Below are positions 18,148 through 26,606 of a DNA stretch of 64,000 bases, piece after piece. The stretch comes from JAIBJN01 sp963847985 (GTDB lineage Bacteria > Actinomycetota > Thermoleophilia > Gaiellales > Gaiellaceae), in the NCBI GenBank assembly GCA_963847985.1, contig CAWKBS010000004.1, positions 114,562 through 178,561 on the forward strand. The letters run 5' to 3'. The translations under genes were made by a program, and so were the position numbers. The notes beneath the pieces were generated by a model, which was given only the letters and a program-made list of their open reading frames with translations, made no database searches and had not been told where the DNA came from. Each line of letters opens with the position of its first letter. Positions within the stretch are counted from its first letter, which is position 1.

Positions 18148-18648
18148 TCAGTGCGCGATGATCACCTTCATCGCGACGAGCGCCAGCCCGAGGGCGAGGT
18201 TGACCGAGACGGCCGCAATCGCCCCCAGCGTGCCGAGGCGCTCCATCCGCGCGAAGCGCGCTCCCTGCAGCGCGAGCATGGCGACTCCTAGCCCGAAAGC
18301 GAGCCAGATCGCCGCGGAGTCCTCGACGACGCCGAGCGCTCCTGCCACGACCGCGGCCAGAGGCAGTGCGGCGGCGAGCGGTATCGCCAGCTCGCGCCAC
18401 AGGACCGCTCCAAGCTCCGCGCGCGTCAGCCGCCGCCCGATCCTGAGGCTCTCGCCGAGCGCGTGCGCGTAGACGTGCGCGCCCCAGAGGACGAGCACGG
18501 AGACCGTGACGAGCGCTCCGAGGTTCCACAGGTCGTCGGCGTAGGCGCTCGCCCCTGCGGCTAGGACGGCGAGCACGACGATTGTGCCGTAGACGGCTCC
18601 GGCGATCCTTTCACGCTCACCGAGAGCGAGGCTCTTGAACGAGATCAT
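18148..18648 (-). CDS. Small integral membrane protein, unknown function
   Basis: A 166-residue protein with about five hydrophobic helices. The N-terminus is amphipathic (MISFKSLALGERERIAGAVYG). Short loops include HVYAHALGESLRIGRRLTRAE between helices 2 and 3. It resembles no family I can name. The ATG is the first in-frame start that leads straight into this segment; a longer reading would add 53 non-conserved residues. It lies downstream of the HU gene with 210 bases between them. Confidence 0.7.
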   Translation of the reverse strand: MISFKSLALGERERIAGAVYGTIVVLAVLAAGASAYADDLWNLGALVTVSVLVLWGAHVYAHALGESLRIGRRLTRAELGAVLWRELAIPLAAALPLAAVVAGALGVVEDSAAIWLAFGLGVAMLALQGARFARMERLGTLGAIAAVSVNLALGLALVAMKVIIAH

Positions 18649-18858
18649 CGAGGCAGGGCGACGGCTGGACTCGTGCTCCCGCGGATACTGCCAAGCGCAG
18701 GCCGGTCCGTGGCGGCGGTGTGGTTCCGATGGGAGCAAAGCGCTGCGCAGGCGCCAGGTATCTCCACGCCAATCGAGTCCGTATGTTCGTGATCCTGGCC
18801 GGACCAAAGCCGGAGGCCGCTCGCGCGGCCCCCGTGGCGCATCGGATGAGGGCGAGGG
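18649..18858. other. Intergenic region after the HU gene
   Basis: No convincing ORF. It holds a 6-bp GC-rich hairpin (GGCCGC-tcgc-GCGGCC at 18815-18830) 29 bases after the HU stop, which may end HU transcription, but no T tract follows. A GTATGTTCGTGAT stretch could hold a promoter for the downstream membrane protein. Nothing else is evident. Confidence 0.4.
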
Positions 18859-19134
18859 CTAGCGGCGGAGGGCTGCCTTGAGCTGGCTGCCGGCGGAGAA
18901 CTTGGGGACGGTCGCCGCCGGGATCTGCACGCGCTCGCCGGTGCGCGGGTTGACGCCCTGCCGCGCGGCGCGCTGCTGTGGGGAGAACTTTCCGAAACCG
19001 GTGAACGACACGGCGTCGCCGCCCGAGAGAGCCTCCGTGATCGAGTCGAGGAACGCGTCGACCGCCGCCGCTGCATCCCGCTTGGTGAGCCCGCTCTTGT
19101 CGGCCACCTTGTCGATGAACTCGGCCTTCGTCAC
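18859..19134 (-). CDS. hup: HU-family DNA-binding protein
   Basis: A 91-residue histone-like protein that bends and compacts DNA as a dimer. It has the full HU fold: TKAEFIDKVADKSGLTK helices, GDAVSFTGFGKF, and the DNA-gripping arm around RQGVNPRTGERVQIPA. It lacks the long lysine-rich C-terminal tail found in mycobacterial HupB. A strong AAGGAG site sits 7 bases before the GTG start. It stands alone, separated from pyrE upstream by about 98 bases. Confidence 0.96.
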   Translation of the reverse strand: MTKAEFIDKVADKSGLTKRDAAAAVDAFLDSITEALSGGDAVSFTGFGKFSPQQRAARQGVNPRTGERVQIPAATVPKFSAGSQLKAALRR

Positions 19135-19232
19135 TGCCCTCTCCTTCCGTCCATTTACACTGCTAAGGGAATCGGCGACACCCTAACAGAGCCCCCTGAT
19201 AGCAAGCAACCATGCGGGTTTGCGGGGTTTTT

Positions 19233-19763
19233 CTAGGCTCGGAGGACGTCCTGGGCCCGAAAGAGCGGGTGTAGCTGGACGGCCTTGCGCGCGAGCGCGT
19301 CGGTGCCGCCCTCCTCCCGGTCGACCACGCAGATCGCCGTGCGGCACTCGAGCCCGGCCTCGCGCAGCGCGTCGACGGCGGCCGCCGCGGCGCCCCCCGA
19401 GGTGACCACGTCCTCGACCAGGCACACCTCCTCGCCGGCCTCGAACGCGCCCTCGAGCCGGTTCCCGGTGCCGTAGCCCTTCGCCTCTTTGCGGACGAGC
19501 AGGAACGGGAGGCCGGAGGCGAGCGAGGCGGCAGCAGCGAGCGCGATCGCGCCGAGCTCGGGCCCGGCGATGCGCGACGCACCGGGCGCCAGCTCGCGCG
19601 CCCGGGCCGCCAGCCGATCACCGAGTGCGGCCAGGATCTCCGGCCGTGTCTCGAAGCGGTACTTGTCCAGGTAGTAGCGCGACCGCTTCCCCGACCGGAG
19701 CACGAAGTCGCCTTCCAGGTACGCGTGCTCGCGGATGGCGCGGGCGAGCTCGGCGTCGGTCAC
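19233..19763 (-). CDS. pyrE: Orotate phosphoribosyltransferase
   Basis: It joins orotate to PRPP to give OMP. The 176-residue protein has the FVLRSGKRSRYYLDKYRF substrate strand, the flexible catalytic loop with RKEAKGYGTGNR and the PRPP-binding motif VCLVEDVVTSGGA (about residues 113-125). It is the last gene of a three-gene cluster with a small membrane-anchored protein and a roadblock-domain protein, separated from the former by 3 bases. Confidence 0.95.
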   Translation of the reverse strand: MTDAELARAIREHAYLEGDFVLRSGKRSRYYLDKYRFETRPEILAALGDRLAARARELAPGASRIAGPELGAIALAAAASLASGLPFLLVRKEAKGYGTGNRLEGAFEAGEEVCLVEDVVTSGGAAAAAVDALREAGLECRTAICVVDREEGGTDALARKAVQLHPLFRAQDVLRA

Positions 19764-19766
19764 CGG

Positions 19767-19973
19767 TCAGCTTCGTGCTTGCGCGAGGATCCGGCGGGCG
19801 ACGGGGAAGAGGCTCGCGGCTTCGTCCGTCCCCTCGTCGAAGCTGACCATGGAGCCGTCGGGGAAGTAGACGTCCGCGCGGTCCCGGCCGGCGTCCGAGC
19901 GGCGCCGCCACAGGGCGGCTGCGCCGGCGAGCGCGCCGACCGCGGCAAGCGAGGCGGCGAGCTTACCCTTCAT
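19767..19973 (-). CDS. Small membrane-anchored protein, unknown function
   Basis: A 68-residue protein with one N-terminal membrane helix (LAASLAAVGALAGAAAL) and a WRRRSD border. A short acidic cytoplasmic or extracytoplasmic tail contains VYFPDGSMVSFDEGTDEA. Its ATG lies inside the end of the roadblock-domain gene (11-base overlap) and its stop is 3 bases before pyrE, so it is almost certainly co-translated. The function is unknown. Confidence 0.65.
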   Translation of the reverse strand: MKGKLAASLAAVGALAGAAALWRRRSDAGRDRADVYFPDGSMVSFDEGTDEAASLFPVARRILAQARS

Positions 19974-20376
19974 CGGCGGCCTCCTCCTCGGCCTCGGGCT
20001 TCTTCTTGCGGCGGCGCGCGCCCGCTGCCGCCTTGGGGGCCGCCTGCGTCTCGGCGCTGAGGCGGAGGCAGGTCTTCAGGTCGTAGAAGACCAGGCCCGA
20101 GGTGGGATCACGCCCGGTCACCGCGGCGACGAGCCGCTCCCCGTCGGTGACGACGAAGACGCAGCCCTCGCGGAAGGAGACCTCGACCTGCGACGGCGTC
20201 CCCGCCGGCCCGGCCGCCGACTCGAGGAGCCCGCGCGCCTCGGCGGCGATCGCCTCGGCCCGCGCGGCATCCGGAAGCGTCGAGCCGAGCACGTCTCCGT
20301 CGGCGTCGGCGAGCACGGCCGACTCGATCTGCGACGAGATCTCGACGAGGTCGGCGAGAGCCTGCGCGGCGTTCAC
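19963..20376 (-). CDS. Roadblock/LC7-domain protein
   Basis: A 137-residue protein. Residues 1-105 have the roadblock/LC7 pattern (ALADLVEISSQIESAVLADADG … VFVVTDGERLVAAVTG). Such proteins pair with small GTPases or sensor kinases in bacteria. The tail is Ala/Lys/Glu rich (GARRRKKKPEAEEEAA) and probably disordered. The GTG start follows TAGGTT by 8 bases. No MglA-type GTPase is visible nearby, so the partner is unknown. Confidence 0.7.
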   Translation of the reverse strand: MNAAQALADLVEISSQIESAVLADADGDVLGSTLPDAARAEAIAAEARGLLESAAGPAGTPSQVEVSFREGCVFVVTDGERLVAAVTGRDPTSGLVFYDLKTCLRLSAETQAAPKAAAGARRRKKKPEAEEEAADEG

Positions 20377-20415
20377 AGCCGGCAAACCTAACACACGATC
20401 GTAGACTCCCTCGCC

Positions 20416-21210
20416 GTGCACGCAATCCTGAGCAAGTTCCTCGCCGACCGGGGAACACACCTCGCCGCGATGATCGCCTACTTCGCCATTCTGGCGTTCG
20501 TCCCGCTGCTCTTCCTGGCGCTCTCGCTGCTCGCGTTCCTCGGCGAGCAAGACGAGTCGAGCTACCTGATCGAGGAGATCCGGCGGGTGTTCCCGGAGAA
20601 CTCCGTCGAGAACATCCTCGACGCCGTCACCGAGATCCAGGAGCAGGCCGCCGAGCTCTCGCTGATCGGCGGCATCGGGCTCCTGTGGGCGGCGCTCGGG
20701 TTTTTCAGCGTCCTCGAGTCGGCGTTCAACATCGTCTACGGCCTCCCGAACCGTCCGTTCATCAGGCAGAAGTCGTTCGTCCTCCTGCTGACGGCGGCGT
20801 CGCTGGTCGTGCTCTTCCTCGCGCTCGTGATCGCCTCGGTCGGCGTCGAGCTCGCGAACCGCGCGGGCGTCGCCGAGGGGGCGCTTTCCTACCTCTACGC
20901 GCTGCTCATCTCGACCGCGCTCCTCCTCGGCTTCACCTGGAGCCTGTACCGCCTGCTGACGAACACCCCGCTCACCTGGCGCGAGACGCTGCCGGGCGCG
21001 ATCGTCGCCTCGGTGCTGCTCCAGGCGAGCTTTCAGATCCTCCCCACCTTCGTGCGCCTCTCGCGCGAGCTAATCGCGCTCCAGGCGTACGGCGGCCTCG
21101 TCCTCCTGCTCGTCTGGCTCTACGTGATGGCGAACATCCTCGTCCTCGGGGCCGAGGTCAACTGGTGGCTCGCGCGCGGGCGCGGGGAGCCGCCCGTGGG
21201 CTCGGCCTAG
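20416..21210 (+). CDS. YihY/virulence factor BrkB family membrane protein
   Basis: A 264-residue protein with six transmembrane helices and the family blocks HLAAMIAYFAILAFVPLLF near the start, LWAALGFFSVLESAFN in the middle and GGLVLLLVWLYVMANILVLGAEVNW at the end. The family was once called ribonuclease BN; its real function is uncertain. The GTG has TAGACT 8 bases upstream. It is divergent from the roadblock gene, with 39 bases between starts. A second family member lies at 39067. Confidence 0.85.
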   Translation: MHAILSKFLADRGTHLAAMIAYFAILAFVPLLFLALSLLAFLGEQDESSYLIEEIRRVFPENSVENILDAVTEIQEQAAELSLIGGIGLLWAALGFFSVLESAFNIVYGLPNRPFIRQKSFVLLLTAASLVVLFLALVIASVGVELANRAGVAEGALSYLYALLISTALLLGFTWSLYRLLTNTPLTWRETLPGAIVASVLLQASFQILPTFVRLSRELIALQAYGGLVLLLVWLYVMANILVLGAEVNWWLARGRGEPPVGSA

Positions 21211-21213
21211 CGC

Positions 21214-21639
21214 CTAGACCTCGCGGGACTCGGTCGTGCGCTCCTCGAGCACCTCGAGGATCTTCGCCTCGATGTCCGGATGGTGGTCGACGAGGCTGCG
21301 GAAAGCCTGACGCGTGAGGACGAAGAACCGGACAGGCGTCGCGGCGGCGACCGTCGCCGTGCGTCGCGGCGAGTCCCAGATGAGCGCGATCTCGCCGAAG
21401 AAGTCGCCTGGCCCGAGTCGGCGGATCTCCTCGCCGTCCTTCGAGACGGAGACCTCGCCGTCGACGATGACGAAGAACTCCTGGCCGATGTCGCCCTCGC
21501 GCGCGAGCACCTTGCCCTCCTCGACCTCGAGATCCTCCGTCGCCATGGCGAGCTCGACCAGATCGGCACGCGAGAGGTTCTTGAAGAGGGGGGCGCGACC
21601 GAGCGCGGTCGCTTTGTCGTCGTGCGAGAAGAGCTGCAT
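21214..21639 (-). CDS. Stand-alone cyclic-nucleotide-binding domain protein
   Basis: A 141-residue single-domain protein of the CAP/cNMP-binding family. It has ATEDLEVEEGKVLAREGDIG, then the phosphate-binding cassette GDFFGEIALIWDSPRRTATV, with the Glu and Arg that contact cyclic nucleotides. There is no DNA-binding or transporter domain, so it may be a regulatory subunit or a sensor for a partner. The ATG has TAGATT exactly 6 bases upstream. A similar protein is encoded at 56260. Confidence 0.8.
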   Translation of the reverse strand: MQLFSHDDKATALGRAPLFKNLSRADLVELAMATEDLEVEEGKVLAREGDIGQEFFVIVDGEVSVSKDGEEIRRLGPGDFFGEIALIWDSPRRTATVAAATPVRFFVLTRQAFRSLVDHHPDIEAKILEVLEERTTESREV

Positions 21640-21648
21640 GTGCGGAAT

Positions 21649-22239
21649 CTACAGTCCCGGCGCGCCGTTGCCTACTTCCGCGAGCAGCGCGCGCGCGGCT
21701 GCTGCGCGGTGGCTGTGCAGGGCCTTCCAGGCGTCCCCCAGCTCGGCCACGGTGCGCTCTTCCCCGGCCGGCACGAACACCGGGTCGTAGCCGAAGCCCT
21801 CGGAGCCGCGCGGAGCGTCGGCGATCGTGCCTTCGAGCGTCCCCCTCCCACGAAGCTCGTCGAGATCCGGGGTCAGGCACACGAGCTCGGAGACGTAGCG
21901 TGCCCGTCGGCCGAGGCCGCTGACGCCGGCCAGCTCCTCCAGGAGTCGCGCGATGTTCTCCTCGTCGGTCGCGCCGGGCCCCGCGTAGCGGGCCGAGCGG
22001 ATCCCGGGGCGTCCGCCGAGGCCGTCGACCTCGAGCCCCGAGTCCTCGCCGATCGTCCAGCGGTCGGGTGGGTCCGCGCTCCTCCCGAAGAGCGCCTTCG
22101 CGCGGGCGTTCTCGTAGAAGGTCTCGCCCGCCTCCTCGGGCAGCTCCTCCGCCCGCGTCGGCTCGACCTCCCAGCCGGGCAGGAGCACGGCGAGCTCCCG
22201 CGCCTTGTGCGGGTTCTTCGAGACGAAGACCGCTCTCAC
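21649..22239 (-). CDS. rdgB: XTP/dITP pyrophosphatase (RdgB/HAM1)
   Basis: It removes deaminated purine nucleotides (XTP, dITP, ITP) from the pool. The 196-residue protein has the N-terminal VSKNPHKARELAVLL, the catalytic GEDSGLEVDGLGGRPGIRSARYAG stretch with its acidic residues, and the SEGFGYDPVFVP block. I start it at the GTG that overlaps the mgtC-like stop (GTGA); a longer reading enters the upstream gene. With mgtC and rph it forms one coupled operon. Confidence 0.94.
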   Translation of the reverse strand: MRAVFVSKNPHKARELAVLLPGWEVEPTRAEELPEEAGETFYENARAKALFGRSADPPDRWTIGEDSGLEVDGLGGRPGIRSARYAGPGATDEENIARLLEELAGVSGLGRRARYVSELVCLTPDLDELRGRGTLEGTIADAPRGSEGFGYDPVFVPAGEERTVAELGDAWKALHSHRAAAARALLAEVGNGAPGL

Positions 22240-22925
22240 TCGCTCCAACGCACCGCACGCACGCCCTCGAGAGCGGCGAGATCCTCCACGAGGCGCTCCT
22301 CGGCGGGCCCGAGCGGCACGTCGAGCTCGACGCGTAGCCGCCGCCAGTCGAGCTCGTCCTCGAACTGCACGCTGCTGACGCGGACACGGCGCCGGTCGAT
22401 CACCGCGAGCGGCTCGGCGATCGAGTGGTCGCGGGCCAGGTCGATCTCGAGCTCCCGCCCCGCACGCCGGAACCGGGCGAGGATCGCGCCGCCCTCGAGC
22501 CAGCGGAACGGCCCCAGGCCGACGAGCACGATCGCCGTGGCGATGACGGCCGCCGAGTAGAAGCCGGCCCCGGCCGCCATGCCGACCGCAGCCACGATCC
22601 AGAGGCTGGCCGCAGTCGTCAGGCCCCGGACCGTGAGGCCCTGCCGCAGGATGGCGCCGGCGCCGAGGAACCCGATGCCGGTGACGATCTGCGCGGCGAT
22701 GCGCGTCGGGTCGAACACGACCCCCGAGGGCGTCGAGAACTCGAAGGCGGTCCAGCCGTAGGCCGAGACGATCGTGAACAGCGCCGAGCCGACACCGACG
22801 AGCATGTGCGTGCGCAGGCCCGCGGCCCGGTCGCGCAGCTCGCGCTCGAGCCCGATCGCCCCGGTCAGGCCGGCGGCGATGAGCAGCCGGACGGCGATGT
22901 CCAGCCAGCCCACGTCGGGGATCAC
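22236..22925 (-). CDS. MgtC/SapB family membrane protein
   Basis: A 229-residue protein. Residues 1-145 have four to five helices with the MgtC signature GAIGLERELRDRAAGLRTHMLV and the TGIGFLGAGAILR stretch. The C-terminal 80 residues form a soluble ACT-like regulatory domain. MgtC proteins help cells cope with low magnesium and with ATP or membrane-potential balance. It overlaps rph upstream (GTGA) and rdgB downstream (GTGA). Confidence 0.88.
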   Translation of the reverse strand: MIPDVGWLDIAVRLLIAAGLTGAIGLERELRDRAAGLRTHMLVGVGSALFTIVSAYGWTAFEFSTPSGVVFDPTRIAAQIVTGIGFLGAGAILRQGLTVRGLTTAASLWIVAAVGMAAGAGFYSAAVIATAIVLVGLGPFRWLEGGAILARFRRAGRELEIDLARDHSIAEPLAVIDRRRVRVSSVQFEDELDWRRLRVELDVPLGPAEERLVEDLAALEGVRAVRWSE

Positions 22926-23617
22926 GCCACCGCCTCCCTCTGCCTTCCCCCGATCTCATCGATCCCGGCCGCTGCGAGGTCGACGAGCACGTCGAGCTCG
23001 GCCCGGCTGAACGGCACGCGCTCGGCGGTCGCCTGCACCTCGATCAAGCGCCCGTCGCCGGTCATGACGACGTTCATGTCCACGTCGGCCGTGGAGTCCT
23101 CGGAGTAGTCGAGGTCGAGAAGCGGCTCGCCGCCGACGATCCCGACCGAGACGGCGCCGACGAGGTCGTCCGGCTCGGGAAGGCCGGCGCGGCGGGCGGC
23201 GAGCGTCAGCGCGACCCAGGCGCCGGAAATGGCGGCCGTGCGCGTCCCCCCGTCCGCCTGGATCACGTCGCAGTCGATCCAGACCGTGTGCTCGCCGAGC
23301 GTCTCCAGGTCGACCACGGCGCGCAGCGAGCGGCCGAGGAGCCGCTGGATCTCGACGGTGCGGCCCTTCTGCTTGCCGGCGCTCGCCTCGCGCTGCGTCC
23401 GCTGGCCGGTCGACGCGGGGAGCATGCCGTACTCGGCGGTGAGCCAGCCGCGGCCGCTGCCCGCGAGCCACCGCGGCACGCCCTCCTCGACACTGGCCGT
23501 GCAGAGGACCCGGGTGGCGCCGAAGGAGATGAGCGCCGAGCCGGTCGCCTGCTCGACGAAGCCGGTGACGATCTCCACCGAGCGCAGCTCGTCGGGCCGG
23601 CGACCCTCTCTGCTCAT
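22922..23617 (-). CDS. rph: Ribonuclease PH
   Basis: A phosphate-dependent 3'-5' exoribonuclease that trims tRNA 3' ends. The 231-residue protein begins RRPDELRSVEIVTGF and has the GTRTAAISGAWVAL stretch (after QADG), and ends with the DVLVDLAAAGI helix. The phosphate-site region (QRTQREASAGKQKGRTVEIQR, trimmed) is conserved. I chose the ATG before SREGRR; an upstream start would add 11 residues that overlap the dispersed hairpin element. It heads the rph-mgtC-rdgB cluster. Confidence 0.95.
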   Translation of the reverse strand: MSREGRRPDELRSVEIVTGFVEQATGSALISFGATRVLCTASVEEGVPRWLAGSGRGWLTAEYGMLPASTGQRTQREASAGKQKGRTVEIQRLLGRSLRAVVDLETLGEHTVWIDCDVIQADGGTRTAAISGAWVALTLAARRAGLPEPDDLVGAVSVGIVGGEPLLDLDYSEDSTADVDMNVVMTGDGRLIEVQATAERVPFSRAELDVLVDLAAAGIDEIGGRQREAVA

Positions 23618-23620
23618 CTC

Positions 23621-23707
23621 GTCACGCTTTCGGCACGATCCGCGCGCCACCGGTGCGCTTTTCGGCTGTACGCTCGAAAGCGGGTGGTGGGATGGGGTGC
23701 CCCGTAG
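23621..23707 (+). repeat. Dispersed hairpin element, copy 2
   Basis: It matches copies 1 and 3 from GTCACG(C/A)TTTCGGCACG through GCGCTTTTC and CTCGAAAGCGGGTGGTGGG to GGGGTGCCCC. The loop differs from copy 1 (CGGCTGTACG in place of CGGCGTTAGG), while both stem arms CGCTTT and AAAGCG are kept. It fills the gap between the murI stop and the rph start, both on the minus strand. Confidence 0.82.
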
Positions 23708-23738
23708 TAATTAAGGAAGCTGCGGAGGCCCGAGGAGC

Positions 23739-24557
23739 TCACGCGCTGGCGAGCTCGAGCTCGCGGACGGTGACCTGCTCGACGCGCGGGATCGGGAGCT
23801 GGAGGAACCGCTCGCCGAGCTTCCGGAACTCCTCCGGCGACCCGGTCGTGAGGAAGCGCGTCTCGCCGTCGCGCCCCGGGTCGTTCTCGACGCCCTTGCG
23901 CTGGAGCGTCTCGGCGACCTCGCGCGCCGTCTCCTCCGCCGAGAAGACCAGCGTGGTCCGGCGCCCGAACGCCCGCTCGAAGACGCGCCGGATCATGGGG
24001 AAATGCGTGCAGCCGAGGATGACCGTGTCGACGTCGTCCGCCCGGAGCGGCGCCGCGTACTCCCGCACGGCCGCGTCCAGCTCCTCGCCGACGTCGCCCG
24101 TCTCGATCAGCGGCACGAGCTTCGGGCACGCGACGGAGACGACGTGGACCCCGGCGTCGAGCGCGTGGAGGATGTCCTCGTAGCGTCCGCTCGCCACCGT
24201 GGCCTCCGTGGCGAGCAGGCCGATCCGGCGATTCCGGGTGGCCTGCACCGCCGCGTGCGCCTCGGGGACGAGCACCCCGACGATCGGCACTCTCAGAGCC
24301 TCCTGCAGCGCCGGCAGCGCGGCGGACGTGGCCGCGTTGCAGGCGGCGACGATGAGCTTCACGCCCTCCTGCTCGAGGTACGAGGCGATCTCGTGCGCGA
24401 AGCGCCTGATCTCCCCGTGCGGCCGCGGCCCGTAGGGGCACCGCGCCCCGTCTCCCAGGTAGACGAAGTCCTCGTGCGGGAGCGTTACGAGGCACTCGTG
24501 CAGGACGGTGAGCCCGCCCGCGCCCGAGTCGAAGATCCCGATCGGCCGTGCGTCCAC
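23739..24557 (-). CDS. murI: Glutamate racemase
   Basis: It makes D-glutamate for peptidoglycan. The 272-residue protein has PIGIFDSGAGGLTVL at the start, both catalytic Cys motifs (AACNAATSAALP near residue 72 and GCTHFPM near residue 182), and DGARCPYGPR. The GTG start lies exactly 7 bases after TAGAAT with no ribosome site, a textbook leaderless arrangement. A GTG 11 codons upstream is less likely because it lies before that box. Confidence 0.95.
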   Translation of the reverse strand: MDARPIGIFDSGAGGLTVLHECLVTLPHEDFVYLGDGARCPYGPRPHGEIRRFAHEIASYLEQEGVKLIVAACNAATSAALPALQEALRVPIVGVLVPEAHAAVQATRNRRIGLLATEATVASGRYEDILHALDAGVHVVSVACPKLVPLIETGDVGEELDAAVREYAAPLRADDVDTVILGCTHFPMIRRVFERAFGRRTTLVFSAEETAREVAETLQRKGVENDPGRDGETRFLTTGSPEEFRKLGERFLQLPIPRVEQVTVRELELASA

Positions 24558-24702
24558 CCGCCCGATTCTAGGCACGCGTGCGGGCGGCACCCGGCCTTGC
24601 GCGTCGGCCGGAAGGAGGCTCCCCCGGAGCCGGCTGCAAGAACGGACGCGCTCCCGCCGACCTCCGAGGGCCTTTTCGCCCGCACGCAGCTAGCGTTACG
24701 GC

Positions 24703-25755
24703 GTGCTTGAAGTCTGGGGCGGAGACGACCCGCTCGCCGAGCTCGAGGGCTACCTCGACGACGCGGGCCTCTTCGCACGCGAGGACCTCGTCGCCGACGT
24801 CTTCCTCGGCTATGGCCTCTCCGCGGTTCTCCGGCGCGCGCCGTGGCCCGCTCCGCCCGAGCCGTGTCGGCTGCCGCTGCTCGCGGCCAGGGTTCAGGCG
24901 CAGGACGAACGACGGCCGGCGCCCGCGGCGTTCGAGATCGGCGAGTGGCGGCGTTCCTGGGACGATGAGGGCTATGCGGCCGCGATCGAGTCCGTCCAGG
25001 ACGCGATCGCCCGCGGCGACGTCTACCAGGTGAACCTCGTGCAGCACCTGCGCGCGCCGTTCGAAGGCGATCCGGCCGGGCTCGCCCCGCGGCTCGCGCC
25101 GCTGCGTCCGCTTCACCCGGCGCCGCTGGCCGGCGACGGCTGGGCGATCGTCTCGGCCTCCCCTGAGCTCTTCCTGGCCCGGCGCGGAACCCGGGTCTGG
25201 ACGAAGCCGATCAAGGGCACCCGGCCGGCCGGCGTCCACGGTGAGCTGCGAGAGTCCGAGAAGGACGCCGCCGAGCACGTGATGATCGTCGACCTCGAGC
25301 GCAACGACCTCGCGCGCGTGTGCGAGCCCGGCTCCGTGCGCTGGCCCGGGCTCATGACCGAACGCGAGCTCGCCGGCGTCACGCACATGGTCACCACCGT
25401 CGAAGGGCGCCTTCGCGCCGAGGTCGGTCTCGCCGAGCTCCTCGGTGCCGTCTTCCCCGGCGGCTCCGTGACCGGGGCTCCCAAGATCTCGGCGCTGGAT
25501 CACATCGCCGCGCTCGAGCCGGTCGGGCGCGGCGCCTCCATGGGCGCACTCGGCCGCATCCATCCGAACGGCGACCTCGACCTCGCGCTCACGATCCGCA
25601 CGTTCGCGGTCGCCGACGGGGAGATCCACCTGTGGGTGGGCGGGGGGATCGTCTGGGATTCTGACCCGCAGGCCGAGATCGAGGAGTCGTGGGTCAAGGC
25701 GCGGCCGCTCCTCGCGGCCGTCGGGAGCGCGGTGCCCGAAGCGGTCGCCCGATGA
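24703..25755 (+). CDS. pabB: Aminodeoxychorismate synthase component I
   Basis: It converts chorismate to 4-amino-4-deoxychorismate for folate synthesis. The 350-residue protein has the chorismate-binding core only: DVYQVNLVQHLRA, TKPIKGTRPAG, EHVMIVDLERNDLARV and GSVTGAPK. It is shorter than E. coli PabB because the N-terminal part is reduced. The GTG start follows TAGCGT by 6 bases. It overlaps pabC (ATGA), which fixes it as PabB rather than anthranilate synthase. Confidence 0.92.
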   Translation: MLEVWGGDDPLAELEGYLDDAGLFAREDLVADVFLGYGLSAVLRRAPWPAPPEPCRLPLLAARVQAQDERRPAPAAFEIGEWRRSWDDEGYAAAIESVQDAIARGDVYQVNLVQHLRAPFEGDPAGLAPRLAPLRPLHPAPLAGDGWAIVSASPELFLARRGTRVWTKPIKGTRPAGVHGELRESEKDAAEHVMIVDLERNDLARVCEPGSVRWPGLMTERELAGVTHMVTTVEGRLRAEVGLAELLGAVFPGGSVTGAPKISALDHIAALEPVGRGASMGALGRIHPNGDLDLALTIRTFAVADGEIHLWVGGGIVWDSDPQAEIEESWVKARPLLAAVGSAVPEAVAR

Positions 25756-26606
25756 CCGTGCTGGCGCTGGCAGTCGGCGGGCGGGGCCTCGTCGACCCGT
25801 CCGAGCCCGTCCTGCACGCCGACGACGAGGCTTTCCTCCGCGGGCGCGGGGCCTTCGAGACGATCCGCGTCTACGAGGGCCGTCCGTTCCGGCTGGACGA
25901 CCACCTCGCGCGGCTCACGGGCTCCGCCGAACGGCTCGGCCTGCCCGCGGTCGACGCCGTCGCCTTCCGCGGGATCGTGCGCGAGGCGCTCGACGCCGCC
26001 GGCGAGCCCGATGCGGTTCTCCGCCTCTACATCACGCCCGGCCGCGAGGGCGGCGGCTTCCCGACCGCGCTCGCCATGGTCTCGACACTGCCCGTCGACC
26101 TCGACCTCCGCCGCGTCCGCGGCGTCCGCCTGATCGCGCTCCCGCTCGGCCTCGACCCGAGCGTGCGCGCAGGGGCTCCGTGGCTGCTCGGCGGGGTCAA
26201 GTCAACGAGCTACGCGGTGAACATGGCGGCCGAGGCCGAGGCGCGACGCCGCGACGCCGACGACGCGGTCTTCCTCGGGGTCGGCGGCATCGTCCTGGAA
26301 GGGCCGGTGACGAACGTCTGGTGGCGAACCGGCCGGGACCTCTTCACCCCGGACCTCGAGCTCGGCATCCTCGCCGGGCTCACCCGTGCCACGCTGGTCG
26401 AGGCGGCCGGCGACCTCGGCTACACGGTGCACGAGGGGCACTTCCCGGTGGACGAGCTGGCCGCGGCCGAGGAGGCGTTCACCTCGTCCTCGATCCGCGA
26501 GGTCATGCCGGCGATCGAGCTGGACGGGAGACCGATCGGGGACGGCCGACCGGGCGCTGCCGCAACCGAGCTCCAGGCGGCTCTTCGCCGTGCGGCCGCC
26601 TCGTGA
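25752..26606 (+). CDS. pabC: Aminodeoxychorismate lyase (class IV aminotransferase fold)
   Basis: A 284-residue PLP enzyme that would split aminodeoxychorismate into 4-aminobenzoate and pyruvate. It has the class IV pattern: RGRGAFETIRVYEGRPFRLDDHL near residue 33, the PLP-lysine region GGVKSTSYAVNM near residue 147, and ITRATLVE/GYTVHEGHFPVDEL later. A D-amino-acid or branched-chain aminotransferase is possible from fold alone, but coupling to pabB favours PabC. Confidence 0.86.
   Translation: MTVLALAVGGRGLVDPSEPVLHADDEAFLRGRGAFETIRVYEGRPFRLDDHLARLTGSAERLGLPAVDAVAFRGIVREALDAAGEPDAVLRLYITPGREGGGFPTALAMVSTLPVDLDLRRVRGVRLIALPLGLDPSVRAGAPWLLGGVKSTSYAVNMAAEAEARRRDADDAVFLGVGGIVLEGPVTNVWWRTGRDLFTPDLELGILAGLTRATLVEAAGDLGYTVHEGHFPVDELAAAEEAFTSSSIREVMPAIELDGRPIGDGRPGAAATELQAALRRAAAS

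Noticed and set aside
18815..18830. GC-rich hairpin as a firm terminator for HU
   Set aside because: The stem is only 6 bp and has no T tract, so I list it only as a note within the intergenic region.
19202..19235. Terminator-like GC stretch followed by GGGGTTTTT on the plus strand
   Set aside because: No plus-strand gene ends here, and on the minus strand, where pyrE ends, the T tract is at the wrong side.
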